Part shown: piece after piece, positions 9,101 through 18,600 of the stretch
Layout of the letters: every line of letters begins with the position of its first letter
Position numbering within the stretch: position 1 is the first letter of the stretch
Source of the DNA: CAYOBW01 sp964402115
GTDB lineage: Bacteria > Verrucomicrobiota > Kiritimatiellia > UBA8416 > CAYOBW01
Reading direction: 5' to 3'
NCBI GenBank assembly: GCA_964402115.1
Contig: CAYOBW010000095.1
Coordinates: forward strand, 1-24,326
Length of the DNA: 24,326 nt
Position numbers and translations under genes: made by a program
The notes under the pieces: generated by a model
What the model saw: only the letters and a program-made list of their open reading frames with translations
What the model was told of the DNA's origin: nothing
Databases searched by the model: none

Positions 9101-10191
9101 ATGCTGAAGAAGTCCATGAACTCGACGACGTTCGGATGGCGCGTGGCGCTGAGCAGCTTGGCCTCCCGTTTGAAGCGGTCGGCGCCGGAGGCGATCGAGA
9201 GGTGCTTGAAGGCCACGGCGCGACCGTCGCTCTGCCTGAGCGCGCGGTAGACGATCCCGTAGCCGCCGCGGCCGATGACGTCCACGAGCTTGTACTCTTC
9301 CGCATCCTTGTGGCGGATGATCCGGTAGCGGAGCGATTTGAAGCAGGCCGTGGTTTCCAGCAGCGTGGCGTGGCGCTTTTCCGGCTCGGGCAGCAGGGCG
9401 GTCTCGAGGAAGTTGCGGGAGTTGAGCAGAACGCGGAAGATGCCGTGCACCGCGCGCGGCAGCGGCGGCTCGGCCCCGCGCCAGCGTTGCAGGTAGGCTT
9501 CAAAGGAGCCCGCCAGCGGCGGCTCGAAGGGCAGTTCGCCGGTCAGCGCCTCGTAGAGGCAGACGGCGAAGCTGAACACCTGCGAGCGTTCGTTGCCCTT
9601 GAAGTCGGGCACCGTCGCGAATTCGGGCGCCAGGTAATCCAGCACGTAGCTCTCTTCGCGGGCCACCGGCTCGTCGGGACTGCCCCACCCCTGCATGTCG
9701 AACCCGGCCACTTTGACGGTGCCATCGGCCAGCAGGAAGATTTGCGACGGCGTGAGCACGCGGTGCCAGATGCCGCAGCCGTTGACGAAGGTCAGAGCCT
9801 CGGCGCAGGCCCGGAAGATGGCGCTGACATCCTCCCACGGCAGCCCGCCCCGCTGGCGCGTCAGCCGCTGCCGCAGGGTTTCGCCGGTAAGGTGTTCGGC
9901 CACGATGCAGGCCAGGGGACCGGCCGTTTCGTCCAGGACCACGCCATCCTTGTAGGCGATCACGTTCGGGTGCGGGAACGTCCGCATGGTCTCGACCAGC
10001 CGGTGCAGGGGCTCGAGCCCCTCGGGCGCATCGCCGAGTTTGTAGCGGGCCTTGATGACGACCGCGTCGCCGACCTGCAGGGAGGGATTCGCAGGGGTGA
10101 CGCAGCGGGCCTTGTAGACCAGCCCCTCGTCACCGCTGCCGATCCGCTCCAGCAGTTCGTAGCCTGCAACCATTCGGTTGGTCGTGCTCAT
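6187..10191 (-). CDS. Transmembrane pseudokinase-kinase receptor with large extracytoplasmic domain
   Basis: This 1334-residue protein starts with two kinase folds. Domain 1 (about 10-270) has a Gly loop (IGSGDEG) and Lys47, but HRD has become HRV (143-145), KPxN has become TPSQ and DFG has become GFD (163-165); both essential aspartates are gone, so it should be a pseudokinase. Domain 2 (about 296-565) is intact, with GRGGYG, Lys329, HRDIKPGN from 425, DLG 447-449 and GTWDYMAPE. A Thr/Pro linker leads to one membrane span at about 640-657. The outside part (about 660-1334) has a Pro-rich neck, then long helical segments of unknown family, and a C-x-x-C-H motif at 1268-1272. It is first in the operon, 24 bp before the lipoprotein gene. 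The ATG at 10191 directly follows AAAGAGGG, a short spacing; Met7 is an alternative start. It probably senses an envelope signal and passes it to the active domain 2. Confidence 0.9.
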   Translation of the reverse strand: MSTTNRMVAGYELLERIGSGDEGLVYKARCVTPANPSLQVGDAVVIKARYKLGDAPEGLEPLHRLVETMRTFPHPNVIAYKDGVVLDETAGPLACIVAEHLTGETLRQRLTRQRGGLPWEDVSAIFRACAEALTFVNGCGIWHRVLTPSQIFLLADGTVKVAGFDMQGWGSPDEPVAREESYVLDYLAPEFATVPDFKGNERSQVFSFAVCLYEALTGELPFEPPLAGSFEAYLQRWRGAEPPLPRAVHGIFRVLLNSRNFLETALLPEPEKRHATLLETTACFKSLRYRIIRHKDAEEYKLVDVIGRGGYGIVYRALRQSDGRAVAFKHLSIASGADRFKREAKLLSATRHPNVVEFMDFFSIKSAAADEQMFLVMELLEGMPDWALTGRIKAAGAGLDVDEMVPLFVGYLNGLQYLHDQHIIHRDIKPGNLYAPRGHPQGGKLIDLGVARDVSGTQTGGIVPGTWDYMAPEFFSDPTQRGSPASDLYALGLALYEAVVGLPALPRLPLADREAIVELVNRIKKPTPIDFSHAVFQEYPWLAAIVRRCLERDRRRRYQAADDMRVDLQAGLASGQMPAKVTEFPTRPSGAGISAEFTTPTMPPMERPAQTPVLPSPPLTHVSGTPVPASPPPARRGAGSGWLAAAACAAAAAGGGYWWTTHRGGEAPVKQPTASVRVTNGIEVATGGAVVPPSATTAGVTNGFVAKPQPPPPETEPLELPAPVVVVPAVTAEVARVVPPPVPTPASPATNGPAAQAERLLVRIPVKPGTNGADFAALDVAARAYTNLVATTWPPADAGQRSTQLAALSNALANAVGAWLDAWREDGLRQIRAGGEATGALQRLTDLPRTAPTLARLAGARPVEAGAALRNLASARKAFSDALAGLRADLARAVPLEQHAAHLQALARRLADARGRDWREVTAAERDEKLALLDRQLQQAVVEHFRQLSDAARRVFDQRGDLAPWQARLAQLNAGMPELVALAREDYQRTVALFDGWTVGRAAFESGLQELIRVVPNDPRPEAQRLQAAFAGLQRLRGRSWTGLPAEERDAQLRKADDALQSRATRELERLRDAAVSAARQGATGNPARDALRGLPADAPDVVRVVGDAYKTALAEVDALDLGGRLVAAIRGGERTCAVPAGAPVSQAAFDGLLEQAAVVRAGLELQNCFVDDKPIQQFVAAVGSLWTAAQGVEAPLGEQVRAAVWDVIHAQLVTQAQWTVSAACMSRSPAQQTVTRHEFLTMLFRVQASTERVAGLTETDPLRQTVCQLCHPPFSRAAIFEFSPAEQAGLAALPWLQAEVARMELANGNGRTEAVTGESAGAGPADGQVGKAL

Positions 10192-10547
10192 CCCTCTTTC
10201 GCCGTTTCACATGCGTTGGTCGTGAACTTACCTCATTTCCGGACCGCCGCCCACAAAAAAGGGGGGAGGAGATGAAACGGCGCGGACAGACCGCCGCTCC
10301 GCCCGCCGACCGTCCGGTCACCGCTCCGCGCGTGGCAGCCCTTGAGCCGCCTGTCACCCACCCGCCGCCGGGGCGGCCGCGGGTGGTCGTAAAGCCGGGG
10401 CCCAGAACCGGCTCCAGGCGCGGGGGCGCGGCAAACGCCCCGTGCACCGTGGATTTCCGTGTCCAATTGTTGCTGCCGCGCGTGAGGATAAGGTAGAAAC
10501 GGTTCTGTCCCCAGGGGTGTTTGCGGGGTGTTCGGGTCCGGCGACGT
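10192..10547. other. Divergent intergenic region between kinase operon and sigma operon
   Basis: This 356 bp stretch must hold the promoters for the minus-strand kinase operon and the plus-strand sigma operon. I see no convincing -35/-10 pair in either direction. Notable items are an A6G6 run at 10255-10266 and a perfect 6-bp hairpin, GGGGCG/CGCCCC with a 7-base loop, at 10423-10441. Hairpins of this size are common by chance at this GC content. I see no RNA gene and no convincing protein gene here. Confidence 0.6.
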
Positions 10548-11084
10548 ATGGCGTCACTATCCGACAACGGGCATCGGGAGTTCCTGCGGCTCTTTCTCGC
10601 GAATGAGCGGGAGGTCTTGCGCTATGTGCTGGCGATCGTGCCGTCGCTGGCGGATGCGCAGGACATCGTGCAGCAGACGGCGGCCGCCTTGTGGGAGAAG
10701 TTCGGGCTGTATGACCGGTCGCGGCCCTTTGCGCCGTGGGCGTGCCGGTTCGCCCGCATCGAGACGCTGCGCTGGCTGAAGACGCAGAAGCGTTGGCGGT
10801 GCCTGCTGGCGGAGGGGTTGGCCGAGGAATTGGCGACGCGGCACGAGGCCAGGACGCCTGAGGACGAGGCGCGGTTCCTGCGCCTGGAGCGGTGTCTGGG
10901 CAAACTGCCGGACGGGCACCGGGAACTGGTCGCGGGCTACTACTACCGCCGCGAAACCGTGGAACTGCTGGCCCGTGCGCGGGGACGCACGGTCGAGGCG
11001 GTCTACAAGACCTTGCAGCGAGCCCGCCAGGCGCTGCTGGACTGCATCCGGCGGGAGTCGGCCATGGAGGGCGCCACCTCATGA
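10548..11084 (+). CDS. ECF-type sigma-70 factor, Rhodopirellula/Verrucomicrobium family
   Basis: This 178-residue protein is a two-domain ECF sigma factor that would direct RNA polymerase to a small regulon. Region 2 lies near residues 10-75, with the family pattern of a long helix, then PSLADAQDIVQQTAAALWEKF and FAPWACRFARIETLRW. Region 4 lies near residues 115-170, with LPDGHRELVAGYY and a helix-turn-helix ending in EAVYKTLQRARQALLDCI. The pattern fits the gvs1-type subgroup typical of PVC bacteria. The ATG at 10548 is chosen because the family usually starts shortly before this helix, but it has no clear ribosome site; an in-frame TTG at 10521 preceded by AGGGG would add nine residues. The stop overlaps the next start (ATGA), so it should be co-translated with the FecR-like gene, its probable regulator. 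Confidence 0.9.
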   Translation: MASLSDNGHREFLRLFLANEREVLRYVLAIVPSLADAQDIVQQTAAALWEKFGLYDRSRPFAPWACRFARIETLRWLKTQKRWRCLLAEGLAEELATRHEARTPEDEARFLRLERCLGKLPDGHRELVAGYYYRRETVELLARARGRTVEAVYKTLQRARQALLDCIRRESAMEGATS

Positions 11085-12670
11085 ACTTCCCGTCGCCGGA
11101 ATACGACGATGCGGTGGCAGCCGCGTGTCATGGCACGCTCGGCGACGCGCCGGCCGAGGCGTTGCACCGGCTGCTGCGCGACGCGCCGGCCGCCCTGGAC
11201 GAGTACGTGGCGCGCGTCGGCGTGCACGCGGCCCTGGCCGTTTCGACTGAGCTGTTCGCCGGCGCGCCGGGCATGGGCGCGGCGCTTCCTCCGCTGGCCG
11301 GCAGCCGGCGACCGCGCCTGGTTCGTCCGGCGCGGCAGCTGGCGCGGACGGTTCGGCGGATGCCGGCGAGGCCGTCACGCGCCTGGCTCAGCCTGGCCGC
11401 GGCGGCGGCGCTGTTGATCGGGGCGCTGGGCTGGCTCGTCCGGCAGCGGCGTCCGCCCGAGGCTGCCGTGCTGGTGAGCACGGCCGCGGCGGCCTGGGAC
11501 TCCGGCGAGCGGCCTGCCGCGGTGGTGCGCGCATCGGACGTCGTGCGCCTGGCGGCGGGTCGCGCGCGGCTCGATTTCGCATCCGGAGCCCGGCTCGCGT
11601 TGGAGGGGCCCGCGGCGCTTGAGATTCTGTCCGGCGCGGCGGCGCGGCTGCAGTATGGCCTGGCGGTCTGCGAGGTTGGCGCGCGGGGCGGCGGCTTCCG
11701 CCTGGGCGCGGCGGACCTCACCGCGGTGGATTTAGGAACCGCGTTTGGCGCGCGACTGACCCGCGGCGGCCGGGCGGAGGTGCACGTGCTGGCCGGCCGC
11801 GTCAGGATCGAGGGGCCCGCCGGGGTGCGGCGGGAGGTCGCGGAGGACATGGCGGTCCGCGGGGATCCGGGCGCGCTGGTCGAAGTGCCGGCGGCGAGAT
11901 CGGCCTTCTCCGCCACGGCCCGGCTGCTGCCCGGCGTGGTCGCCGACACGGAGCGGCGCCGGGCCGCCTGGGGCCATTTGGCGGCGGCCATCGCCGGCGA
12001 TCCGGCGACGCTGGTCTACTTCGATGGCGCGTCCCGGGGCGACTCCCTGCCCAACCGTGCGACTGGGCCCGGGCGCGGGCCGGACGGCAGGCTGCACGGC
12101 ACGGCACCCGCGGAAGGCCGTTGGCCCGGCGAAGCCGCGCGGCGCTTCCGCGGCGGGGAAGACCACGTCGTCTTCGAGGCCGCGGGGCGCCAGGCCTCGC
12201 TCACGCTGTTGGCGTGGCTCCGCGTGGATGCCTTGCCGCGGGATATCGGGGCGCTGGTCATGTCGCTGGGCGCGGCGGAGGAAGGCGGCCGGGACATTCA
12301 CTGGGAATTGGGTCGGCAGGGGGCGCTGACCCTGAGCCGCCACCGGCCCAAGCACCTGCGCCCGGCCGGCACGGCGTGGGATCAGTTCCATGCGCCCGGG
12401 GTCCTCCGCCCCGAACACGTGAGCGAATGGCTGCTGCTTGCCACCACGGCCGACGCGGTTGGCGGCGAGGTCGTCCACTACCTCAACGGTCGCGCCGTCG
12501 CCCGCCTGCCTCTCTCGCCCGGGGATTTCGCCCTCTGCTCCACCCGCATCGGGAACACCGCGGCGTTCGCCGCCTACGCGTTCACCGGCGCTGTGGACGA
12601 GCTGGTCATCTCGCGGCGCGCTTACAACGAGTCGGAGATCCGCAACATCTACGAGGTGGGAAAACCATGA
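11081..12670 (+). CDS. FecR-like membrane protein with LamG/concanavalin-like domain (probable anti-sigma regulator)
   Basis: This 529-residue protein has an N-terminal helical part (about 1-60) in the place where anti-sigma domains sit, one membrane span at about 101-122 (AWLSLAAAAALLIGALGWLV), a FecR-like beta domain (about 135-270, including DVVRLAAGRARLDF, GARLALEGPAALEI and TAVDLGTAFGARL), and a C-terminal LamG-like domain (about 312-529). The last shows the usual sequence of F-x-G, SLTLLAWLRVD, WLLLATTAD, YLNGRAVARL, TRIGNTAAFAAYAFTGAVDELVISRRAYNESEI. It overlaps the sigma gene and the giant secreted protein gene by four bases each. Proteins of this build follow ECF sigma genes widely in Planctomycetes and Verrucomicrobia. 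I infer that the outside LamG domain binds a glycan and controls sigma release. The short N-terminal part is not a recognised zinc anti-sigma domain, so direct sigma binding is unproven. Confidence 0.88.
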   Translation: MNFPSPEYDDAVAAACHGTLGDAPAEALHRLLRDAPAALDEYVARVGVHAALAVSTELFAGAPGMGAALPPLAGSRRPRLVRPARQLARTVRRMPARPSRAWLSLAAAAALLIGALGWLVRQRRPPEAAVLVSTAAAAWDSGERPAAVVRASDVVRLAAGRARLDFASGARLALEGPAALEILSGAAARLQYGLAVCEVGARGGGFRLGAADLTAVDLGTAFGARLTRGGRAEVHVLAGRVRIEGPAGVRREVAEDMAVRGDPGALVEVPAARSAFSATARLLPGVVADTERRRAAWGHLAAAIAGDPATLVYFDGASRGDSLPNRATGPGRGPDGRLHGTAPAEGRWPGEAARRFRGGEDHVVFEAAGRQASLTLLAWLRVDALPRDIGALVMSLGAAEEGGRDIHWELGRQGALTLSRHRPKHLRPAGTAWDQFHAPGVLRPEHVSEWLLLATTADAVGGEVVHYLNGRAVARLPLSPGDFALCSTRIGNTAAFAAYAFTGAVDELVISRRAYNESEIRNIYEVGKP

Positions 12671-15600
12671 AGGCCATGAGACTGCTCGCATGCCGACACG
12701 CCGCCCCGCTCAGCCTGCTCGCCGCCGCGTGGCTGCTGACGCAGCCGCGCACGGGCGCGGCCCAGTCGCTGTCCGTCGATTTCGCCAACGACCGGGGGCC
12801 GGTCACCCACCCCGGCTCGGGCTGGCTCTATAGCTGGTGGCACACGCGCGAGTCGCCGGCGCACGCCAACCTGGAACTCAAGCCCACCTCGTGGCGCATC
12901 GGCTACTGGGGCACCTGGGACTACGAGTACCAGCCCATGCTGGACCAGGGCGTCACGCACATCCAGGTGCTGCTCACCGACGCCTTCCGCAACCGCGCCC
13001 ACGGCACCGTCGGCGGCTTCTCGCACGACTACACCTGGCAGGGCAAGAGCTATGTCCAGACCGTCGAGTCCACCGTGCAGCTGGTTAACCAGCGCGGCTG
13101 GAACCACGTCGCCTTCGACCTGATCAACGAGCCGGACGCCTTCGGCATCGACGGCGTCGGCGACTGGTACGCGGATGCCTGGGTGCCCGCCTTCCGCAAG
13201 ATCCGCGAGCTGCGCCCGCAGGCCGAGATCGTGGGCCCGGGCTTCTTCAGCGCGAATCTCAGCCACCTGCGCACGTTCCTCGCCAAGGCCAGGGCGGACA
13301 ACGTCGTGCCGGATATCGTCAGCCAGCACCTGCTCGACAACCAGAACGCCGACGTGGTCGAGAGCTACAACAACCAGATTCGCGCCATGCTGACCGAGTA
13401 CGGGCTGGCCCAGCGCCCGCTCAGCTTCAACGAGTACATCAATCCCGGTCACATCAGCTTCGTCGAGGACGTGGTCAACGCGCTCGCGCAGGGCGAGCGG
13501 GTCGGCATCCAGTCGATGATGCACTCGAGCTGGGACGATTCGGGCGAGCTGCCGCCGTGGAACAGCACGGGCGATGCGGCGTGTTTCGACGGCATCATGA
13601 GCATCCCGGCGCAGCGCGAGCGGGCCTGCTACTGGGTGTACAAGTTCTACGGCGACATGGCCGGCCGCAACGTCCACACCTCGGGCTCCGCCGCCGGCTG
13701 GGAAGGCGTCGCCAGCCTGGAGAGCGGCACCCCGGTGGCCCGCGTGCTCCTCGGCGGCAAGAACGCCGGCACCAGCGTGACCCTCGCGCTCAACAACATT
13801 CCGGCGGCTTTCGGCAGCTCGGTCAACGTGCGCGTCGAGCGCGTGAACAGCAACGGCAACGACCTGACGGCGGCGCCCACGCTGCATGCGCAGGCGGACG
13901 TGGCGGTCAGCGGCGGCTCAGCTTCGATTCCGCTCAGCGGGTTTCCCGGCCGCACCGCCCTGATGGTGACGATACGGCCCGCCGGTCTTCCCGCCAGGGT
14001 GTCCGCGCCGGTCTTCAGCCCGCTGCGCGGCGCTTACTGGAAGACGCAGGACGTCTCCCTCTCCTGCGGGACGTCCGGCGCCACCATCCGGTACACGACC
14101 GACGGCAGCGCGCCGACCGGCGTCTCCACGCCCTACACGGGACCGCTCCGCGTTTCCGCCACGACGACCATCCGCGCCATCGGCGTGAAGGCCGGCGCGC
14201 CGGACTCGGAAGTCGCCAACGGCACGTTCACGATCCGCCGCGCGGACAACGGGGTGTACGGCGAGTACTACGCCAACACGGGCCTGTCGGGGACGCCGAC
14301 CCTCACCCGGGGCGACCCGAAGATCGACTTGAACTACGGCGGCAACCGGCTCGACGCCAGCCTCCCCGCCGACAACTTCTCCGCCCGCTGGACCGGCCGC
14401 CTGCGCCCGTACGTCAGCGGCGCCCACGTGCTCGAAACCGTGACCGACGACGGCGTGCGCCTGTGGATCGACAACGCGCTCGTCATCGACGGCTGGGGCG
14501 GCCTCGGCACCCGCACCGCCAGCGTCAACCTCACCGCGGGCCAGGACCACGAGCTCAAGATGGAGTTCTACGATGGCGTCGGCGATTCGATCGCCCGCCT
14601 GTTCTGGACGCCCCCGGGGGGCAGCAGGGCCATCATCCCGACGGCAAGGCTTTTCCCGCCCACCGCCCCCTCGGGCGCCAACCTGCTGGTCGGCGCCGGC
14701 ACGGTCTGGAAGTACCTGGCCCCCGCCGGGGCGGGTGGCGCCCCGGCCGCGGCTTGGACGGATCCCGGCTTCAATGACGCCGCGTGGACCTCCGCGCCGG
14801 CCCGCATCGGCTACGGCGGCGACGGGGAGGTGTCCGCCATCGACACCACCGGGGGCCGCCCCTTCACCGCGTACTTCCGCAAGACGTTCAGCGTGTCCGA
14901 TCCCGCCGCGCTGTCGGCCTACCTCGACCTCGCGGTGGTGCGCGACGACGGCGCCGTGGTGTACCTGAACGGCGCGGAAATCTTCCGCGACAACATGCCG
15001 GCCGGCGCGGTCAGCTACGACACGGCGGCGCTGGGCGGCGTCGGCGACTCCAACGAAAGCGCGCCGGCGCGGTTCCAGGTGGCGCGCGCGCGGCTCCTCG
15101 CCGGCAACAACACGCTCGCGATCGAGATTCACCAGAGTGACGCCGACAGCGCCGACTTCGGCTTCGACTGCTCGCTGAGCAACCCGACCGACAACACGCC
15201 GCCGGTTATCGGGCCCATCGCCAGCCGCACCGTCTACCGCGACCGAACCGCGGCGCCCATCGGCTTCAGCGTCAGCGACGGCGAGCTGTTCGCCAGCCTG
15301 ATCACGGCCAGCGCCACCTCCTCGAACACGGGGCTGATTCCCGACGGCAGCTTCACGTTCGGCGGCTACGGCCGATCGCGCACGCTCACGCTCACCCCGG
15401 CGGCGGGCCAGACGGGCAGCGCCAACGTCACCGTGACGATCGGCGACGGGATGGCCACCGCCGCGCGGACCTTCACCGTCACCGTGACCGATCCGCCGGC
15501 CAACACGGCCCCGACCATCAGCGACGTGGCCGACCGCAACGCGACGGCGGGTACCCGGTCGAACGAAATCCTCTTCAACGTCGGCGACGGGCAGACCGAG

Positions 15601-18600
15601 CCCGGCCTGCTGGCGGTCACCGCGACCTCGTCCAACACCAGCCTCGTTCCGAACGCCAGCCTGTTCCTCAACGGCACGGGCGACTGGCGCACGATCGCCC
15701 TGACCCCGGCCGCCGGCGAGGGCGGCTCGGCGTTGATCACGCTGACCGTGAGCGACGGGAGCCTGACGGCCACGGACACGTTCACCGTCACGGTGGGGGC
15801 GGCGCCGACTTTCCTGACGTACGATTTCGACAACGGCACGCTGCAAGGGTGGACGGACCTCACCGCGGCCAACAGCAATGCCGGCCCGCGCAACTGGTCC
15901 CCCGCCCCGCCCGCGTTCCCGAACGCCACCCAGGGCGGCGCGGCGGCAATCGGCCAGAACATTGTCGGGGGCACACAGGATTCCAGTCACCCCACCCTGT
16001 GGCTGCGCTCGCCGGAGTTCGTCCTCAACGGCGCGGGGAACCTGACCGCCTGGCTGCGCGGCGGCACAGGGTCGGGCAGCCTGGCCGGCGCGACCGTCGC
16101 TTCGGTTCCGGCGAATTCCACCAGCCCGGGCTTTCAGGGCGTCGCCCTGCGCAACGTCGGCACCGGCGTCTTCGCGCTCTCCGGCTCCAAGGTCAGTTCG
16201 GGCGACGATTGGCAGCAGGCGACCTTCACCCAGGCTCAGCTCGCGGCCCTCGACCAGGGCGCGCGCTACACGCTCGACCTGATCGATCAGGGCCACGGCG
16301 GTTGGGGCTGGGTCGCCATGGACAGCGTGACGATACCCGGAACGCTGCCCGGCGGCGGCAACACGGCGCCCACCATCAGCGATATCACGGGCCGCACGAT
16401 CGACCGCGACGCCAACACGGGGGCGATCGGCTTCACGGTTGGCGACGCCCAGACCGACCCCGGCGCGCTCACCCTCGGCGGCAGCTCCTCCAACGCCTCC
16501 CTGGTGCCGAACGCCAACATCGTGTTCGGCGGCGGCGGCGCCAGTCGCACGGTCACGGTCACGCCCGCCGCGGGCCGGACCGGCAGCGCCACCATCACCG
16601 TCACGGTCAGCGACGGCGAACTGACCGCCAGCGACACGTTCCTGCTCACGGTCACGAGCCCGGGCCAGGCGCTGGCGGCCGAGGATCATTTCCTCGCCGG
16701 CGGCAACCCGGCGGCCGGCGAATACGCCACGGGCAACCTCGGCGGGCAGAATCCGACGCTGACGGGCTGGAGCACCGCGTGGATCAAGGCCTCCAACGGC
16801 GACGTTCAGCTCAGCGCGATTCCGCTCTCCTACACCGGACTCCAGTCGTCTGGCGGCCGGATCTCCGTGCCCGACGGCACCCGCAGCGGCCGCGTCCTCA
16901 GCGCGCCCCTCACGGCGGCGACGGCGGGCACCGTCTACCTGTCGCTGCTGCTGCGGATGGACGGCGACGATGCCGCCCGCTACCGCGCCTTTGAACTCCA
17001 CGGCGGCGGCTTCGACGATGGCGCCCATCGCACGCTGCAGCTTGGCCAGAACGCGGGCGACTTCGGCCACATCAACTACGGCCTGCGCGTGCTCAACAAC
17101 AGCGCGCTGCGCGCCGATCTGGGCGCGGTGGACGCCGAGGTCAACCTGTTCGTCATCAAGTTCGTGCTCAGCGCGGCGGACAACGCCGATTCGCTCACCG
17201 TCTGGCGGAACCCCGGCAACCTCGGCGGCGTGGAGCCCCCCGGCGGCGCCACGCTATCCGGCTTCAACCTGACCTTCGACCGGACGAGTTTCGCCCACTT
17301 CCTCCAGGGCGCCGGCTTCAGCGCCGACGAGCTCCGCATCGGCAGCACCTGGGCCGCGGTGACGCCAACCGGATCGTCCGCGGACAACCGGCTCTTCTTC
17401 GAGTTCGACGACGGCACGTTCCAGGGCTGGACGAACATCCGCACCAACAACGACTACTCGCCCCAGTACTTCGAGGTGGCCGGCGGCGGCGACGCCCAGG
17501 CCGGCGCGTTCGCGATCAAGCAGCATCTGGCGGACACCTGGCAGGGCTTTGCCGACCTCGCCCACCAGACGCTCTGGGTGCGCTCGCCCGCGTTCACGCT
17601 CAACGGCGCCGGGGACCTGAGCTTCTGGCTCATGGGCGGAGGCGTCAACCCGCTGGCCACCCCGCCGGCCAATGAAGCCGCCGTGCCCGCCAGTTCGGTG
17701 GACACGGTCAGCGGCGGGTGGCATGGCGTGGTCCTCCGCCAGGTCACCACCGGCGCGTTCGTGCTGAGCGGGGGCCGTGCGACCGACGGCTTCGGCTGGG
17801 AGCAGGTGGTGTTCACGGCCGCGCGACTCGCGGCGCTGGACCAGGGGGCCGCCTACACGCTCGACCTCATCGACGCCCGGAACAACGCCTGGAGCTGGTT
17901 CAACTGCGACACCGTGAGCATTCCGGGCGTGCTGGCAGAGACGCCCAACACGCCGCCGACCATCAGCGACGTCGCGGACCGTGCCATCGCCGCCGGCGGC
18001 AGCACCGGCCCCATTCCGGTCACCCTCGGCGACGCCGAAACCCCGGCGGCGGCTTTGACCCTGAGTGGCTCGTCGTCCAGCACGTGGCTCGTGCCCAACG
18101 CCGGCCTCGTCTTCGGCGGCTCGGGGTCCAACCGCACGGTCACGGTCACGCCGCTTGCGGGCCTGCGCGGGCGCGCCACGATCACGCTCACCGTCAGCGA
18201 CGGCAGCCGGACCGCGCGCGACACGTTCGTGCTCACGGTCGGCCAGCCGCTGCCCCCGCTCGTGTACGACTTCGACGACGGGACCCTGCAGGGGTGGCGC
18301 GTTGTCTCCACCGACGGAACGGGCCGGCAGCTGTTCGCCATCCAGCCGCCCGGCGTGAGCTCGCCGAACGCAACCCCGCAGGCCGGCACGCACTTCGTCG
18401 GCCTCCACATCCCGGCGTTCGGGGGCGATCCGCTCTACTACCAGGACTCGACGCACGGCACGCTGTGGCTGCGTTCGCCGGAGTTTCGGCTCACCGGCAA
18501 CGGCGACCTGGCCGCATGGCTCTGTGGCGGTCACGGCTACGGCGCCGATGCCACGGGCAAGCGCGTGGCCGATGTCCCCGCGACCGCGTTCGACAGCCCC

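Noticed and set aside
1..10191. A type VI secretion regulatory locus (PpkA/PppA-like kinase and phosphatase with a Clp ATPase nearby).
   Set aside because: No sheath, Hcp, VgrG or Tss genes are visible, no FHA domain is seen, and the Clp gene matches ClpB and lies 13 kb away on the other side of unrelated operons.
3205..10275. Very long plus-strand open frames opposite the kinase operon (for example 3205-6507 and 6538-10275).
   Set aside because: They mirror real minus-strand genes in GC-rich DNA. Their translations are low-complexity Arg/Gly/His-rich sequence with no domains, whereas the minus strand has clear kinase and PP2C motifs.
10272..10496. 74-codon open frame with a strong GGGGGGAGGAG just before its ATG, upstream of the sigma gene.
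   Set aside because: The ribosome-site spacing is too short. The product is a Pro/Arg-rich sequence without a fold or known relatives, and third-position GC is less biased than in neighbouring genes. It could be a leader peptide, but I cannot support it.
13918..17070. Long minus-strand open frame opposite the giant secreted protein.
   Set aside because: Its sequence is an Arg/Gly/Ala-rich antisense shadow, while the plus strand carries PA14 and repeated Ig-like modules.
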